Assembly (NCBI GenBank): GCA_036850595.1
Contig: CM072166.1
Location: 13,162,758-13,226,757, forward strand
Origin: Rhyacichthys aspro
Taxonomy: Eukaryota > Chordata > Actinopteri > Gobiiformes > Rhyacichthyidae
Direction: 5' to 3'
Length of the DNA stretch: 64,000 nt
Below are positions 62,216 through 64,000 of the stretch, piece after piece. How positions within the stretch are numbered: the first letter of the stretch is position 1; the number at the start of each line of letters is the position of its first letter. The notes under the pieces are model-generated. The model was not told where the DNA came from. It saw only the letters and a list, made by a program, of their open reading frames with translations, and searched no databases. A program made the position numbers and the translations under genes.

Positions 62216-64000
62216 TTTTGATGCACCATTTCTAAGGGGCTTTGTCATCCATAAAGCAAACTAGTCAGTGAACCAAATCCAGTGCTAAAACTAAAAGTAA
62301 TGAAAACTTTCCTTGTAGAAAATGTGGAATGCTCCTATGGTTTACCGTAGATTTTTTTTTATTCGAAAAAATACCACAAATTTGAAAGCATTAGCTGTTA
62401 AATACAACCTTGGAACAACCTCTTCTACAGGATATCAAATGTACAAGTTTTTATTCATTCCATACGTCATTCTTCTCAGGAATAATAAGTAACCTTCTCC
62501 TCTGTCTATGCCTATAACTCAAACTATTAGTCTCTCATTGGAGGCACCAGATTCTTGGCCCTAAACACATCCTACATTAGGCCTGAATGTAACCTCTGCT
62601 TGACGGAGACCTTTCCTTCTTAACTGTTTGATCCTTTGCGCAGATGGTTTTCTTCACGAGAGCGTGCTGAGTGATAGCTTCAGAATCCAGGTTTACTGCA
62701 TCAAAAGACGTCAAGAAATACTGACTGCTCCTGCTGTGCTACCAAGAGCTACTCGAGCTAACAGGAAAATGAGCAAACCACAAGGCTCTGACTGAAGATA
62801 AGCATAATGGCTGCATTTATAGATACCTGAGCCAGCAGCATGCAGTGATTAATAAATGATACTTGTTGGAAGAACAGAAAAAATCACAGACCTAAAAAAA
62901 GTAACTAAAGGACCAGAGTAAAACAATGCAACATTGAGCACTCATCCTAATTGGCCGTATGTCCTACCTTTTAAGGAAACATTAACCTGAGCACAAGTTA
63001 TTATAAAGTAAGTAAATATTTAGTGTTTCTTTCTATAACTTTGTCATGCCGTTAGATGCTTGTTGGAGCTAGCTTGGAGTCTTTCTATAGGTTTATTCTT
63101 GTGTATACACTTCAACTTTAATTTCTACCACACCCAAAAAAACATTTGGAATCAAGTGTTATAGGGAAGTCTTTTTATGTTTTCCTTTTAGTTAAGTGAT
63201 GCAGTGTTTTGTAACTAAGTACATATTAGCCATAACACATATTAGAGTTGACAATAAAACATTTACAGTAGTTTTACAGTTATGCATTATTTAGTGTCTA
63301 TATAAAGACGGTAAAAAGCCCAGTCAATCTGACACCAAAGCCAACCTGGTACCCACACCAGCTGTTGCTTCATGAATGCTTTGTAAAGGCAAAAGTTTGT
63401 GTAAGTTGCTGCCTACACTGCACTTATGACATGAAATAGGGAGTATCTAAAGCATAGGAAACTTAGCTTTCTGAATTTAAAAGTTCAAAAAGCCAGGAAT
63501 TAACCTGGAAACAATTCCCTTGACGATTCCTTATACTTCACTACACACAAGTATTTGCTCTCTTCTTTACTCTAATGTATGGCAACGCATCTATGTTTTG
63601 GAAGTTCACGTCAAACACGATTTTGGTGATACCAAATGTGGTGTACTGACCTAAACCTAAACTATAGCACTTCATGGAAAAGTTCCTAAAGAGTGCCTCC
63701 AGTCGAAAATTTGTTAGAACACACAAGTGTTAGTGAACTACTTTAGCTTTAATTGGAAATACTTAACAGCCTTCAGTACGACTACGTTCACAGTGTGTGG
63801 CTCCCAGATGTGATGGGTGTAATGGAGGAGTAGGAGTTGCCGATAATTTTGTCACCTTTCCTTGAACTGGCAAGTTTTGGAGTAATTATTCCTAAAACCA
63901 TAATTACATGTAGTCAATGTTTGGTAAACAATTTGCTAAAGGATTTCTTTTTAACCTTATTGGTCGAAATCTGTGGTTTATTGAAGCATGGATATTGCCC

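Larger units (their letters stand above)
27601..64000. other. Long gene-poor region upstream of gdf10
   Basis: 36.4 kb in which I recognise no established gene on either strand. Reading frames are short, and the longest ones (42966-43427 plus, 59651-60121 minus, 61266-61712 minus) show no known family. It contains simple repeats, eroded mobile elements and several sequence-complex stretches of possible regulatory DNA, reported individually. The simplest view is that it is the 5' flanking domain of gdf10, possibly with introns of an unseen gene. Confidence 0.6.

Overview
The window is vertebrate genomic DNA, almost certainly from a ray-finned (teleost) fish. The evidence is split genes with consensus GT/AG splice sites and introns as short as 89 bp, AT-rich non-coding DNA with many microsatellites, remnants of teleost-type interspersed repeats, and above all a tandem pair of rbp3 (IRBP) genes: one intronless with three modules, the other with two modules and four exons. 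As I recall the literature, that arrangement is characteristic of teleosts. There is no bacterial, viral or CRISPR content.

Layout. All five recognisable genes lie on the minus strand, so transcription runs right to left. From right to left they are gdf10 (24177-27600, three exons, 447 aa), gdf2/bmp9 (20418-21893, two exons, 422 aa), rbp3 gene 1 (16374-19142, one exon, 922 aa), rbp3 gene 2 (12893-15177, four exons, 617 aa) and the first five exons of an anthrax-toxin-receptor family gene (71-11606, running off the left edge). Gaps between neighbouring coding regions are 1.2-2.3 kb. The order GDF10-GDF2-RBP3, with an ANTXR-like gene close by, matches the human 10q11.22 neighbourhood (ANTXRL), so this is an old syntenic block. 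The antxr exons were assembled by hand from splice sites; four of them (31, 72, 72 and 82 bp) are too short to show up as open reading frames.

Gene functions. The two rbp3 genes encode secreted, retinoid-binding proteins of the photoreceptor matrix. Their upstream regions share a duplicated block about 120-170 bp before each ATG. A cluster of CRX/OTX-type sites and an NRL/MAF-type half site lies about 0.8 kb upstream of gene 1, in the gap after gdf2. gdf2 and gdf10 encode TGF-beta superfamily ligands with signal peptides, basic cleavage sites and seven-cysteine C-terminal domains.

The right-hand 36 kb (27601-64000) holds no gene I can identify. It has simple repeats, eroded transposable elements (including an L2/CR1-type LINE fragment that abuts a 31-bp minisatellite), a diverged pair of related unique-looking segments 1.7 kb apart, several sequence-complex stretches that may be conserved regulatory DNA for gdf10, and two weak candidate exons. 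I found no unknown multi-gene system. The most interesting signals are the duplicated rbp3 promoter block, the CRX/NRL cluster, the related pair of segments upstream of gdf10 and the orphan exon candidates.
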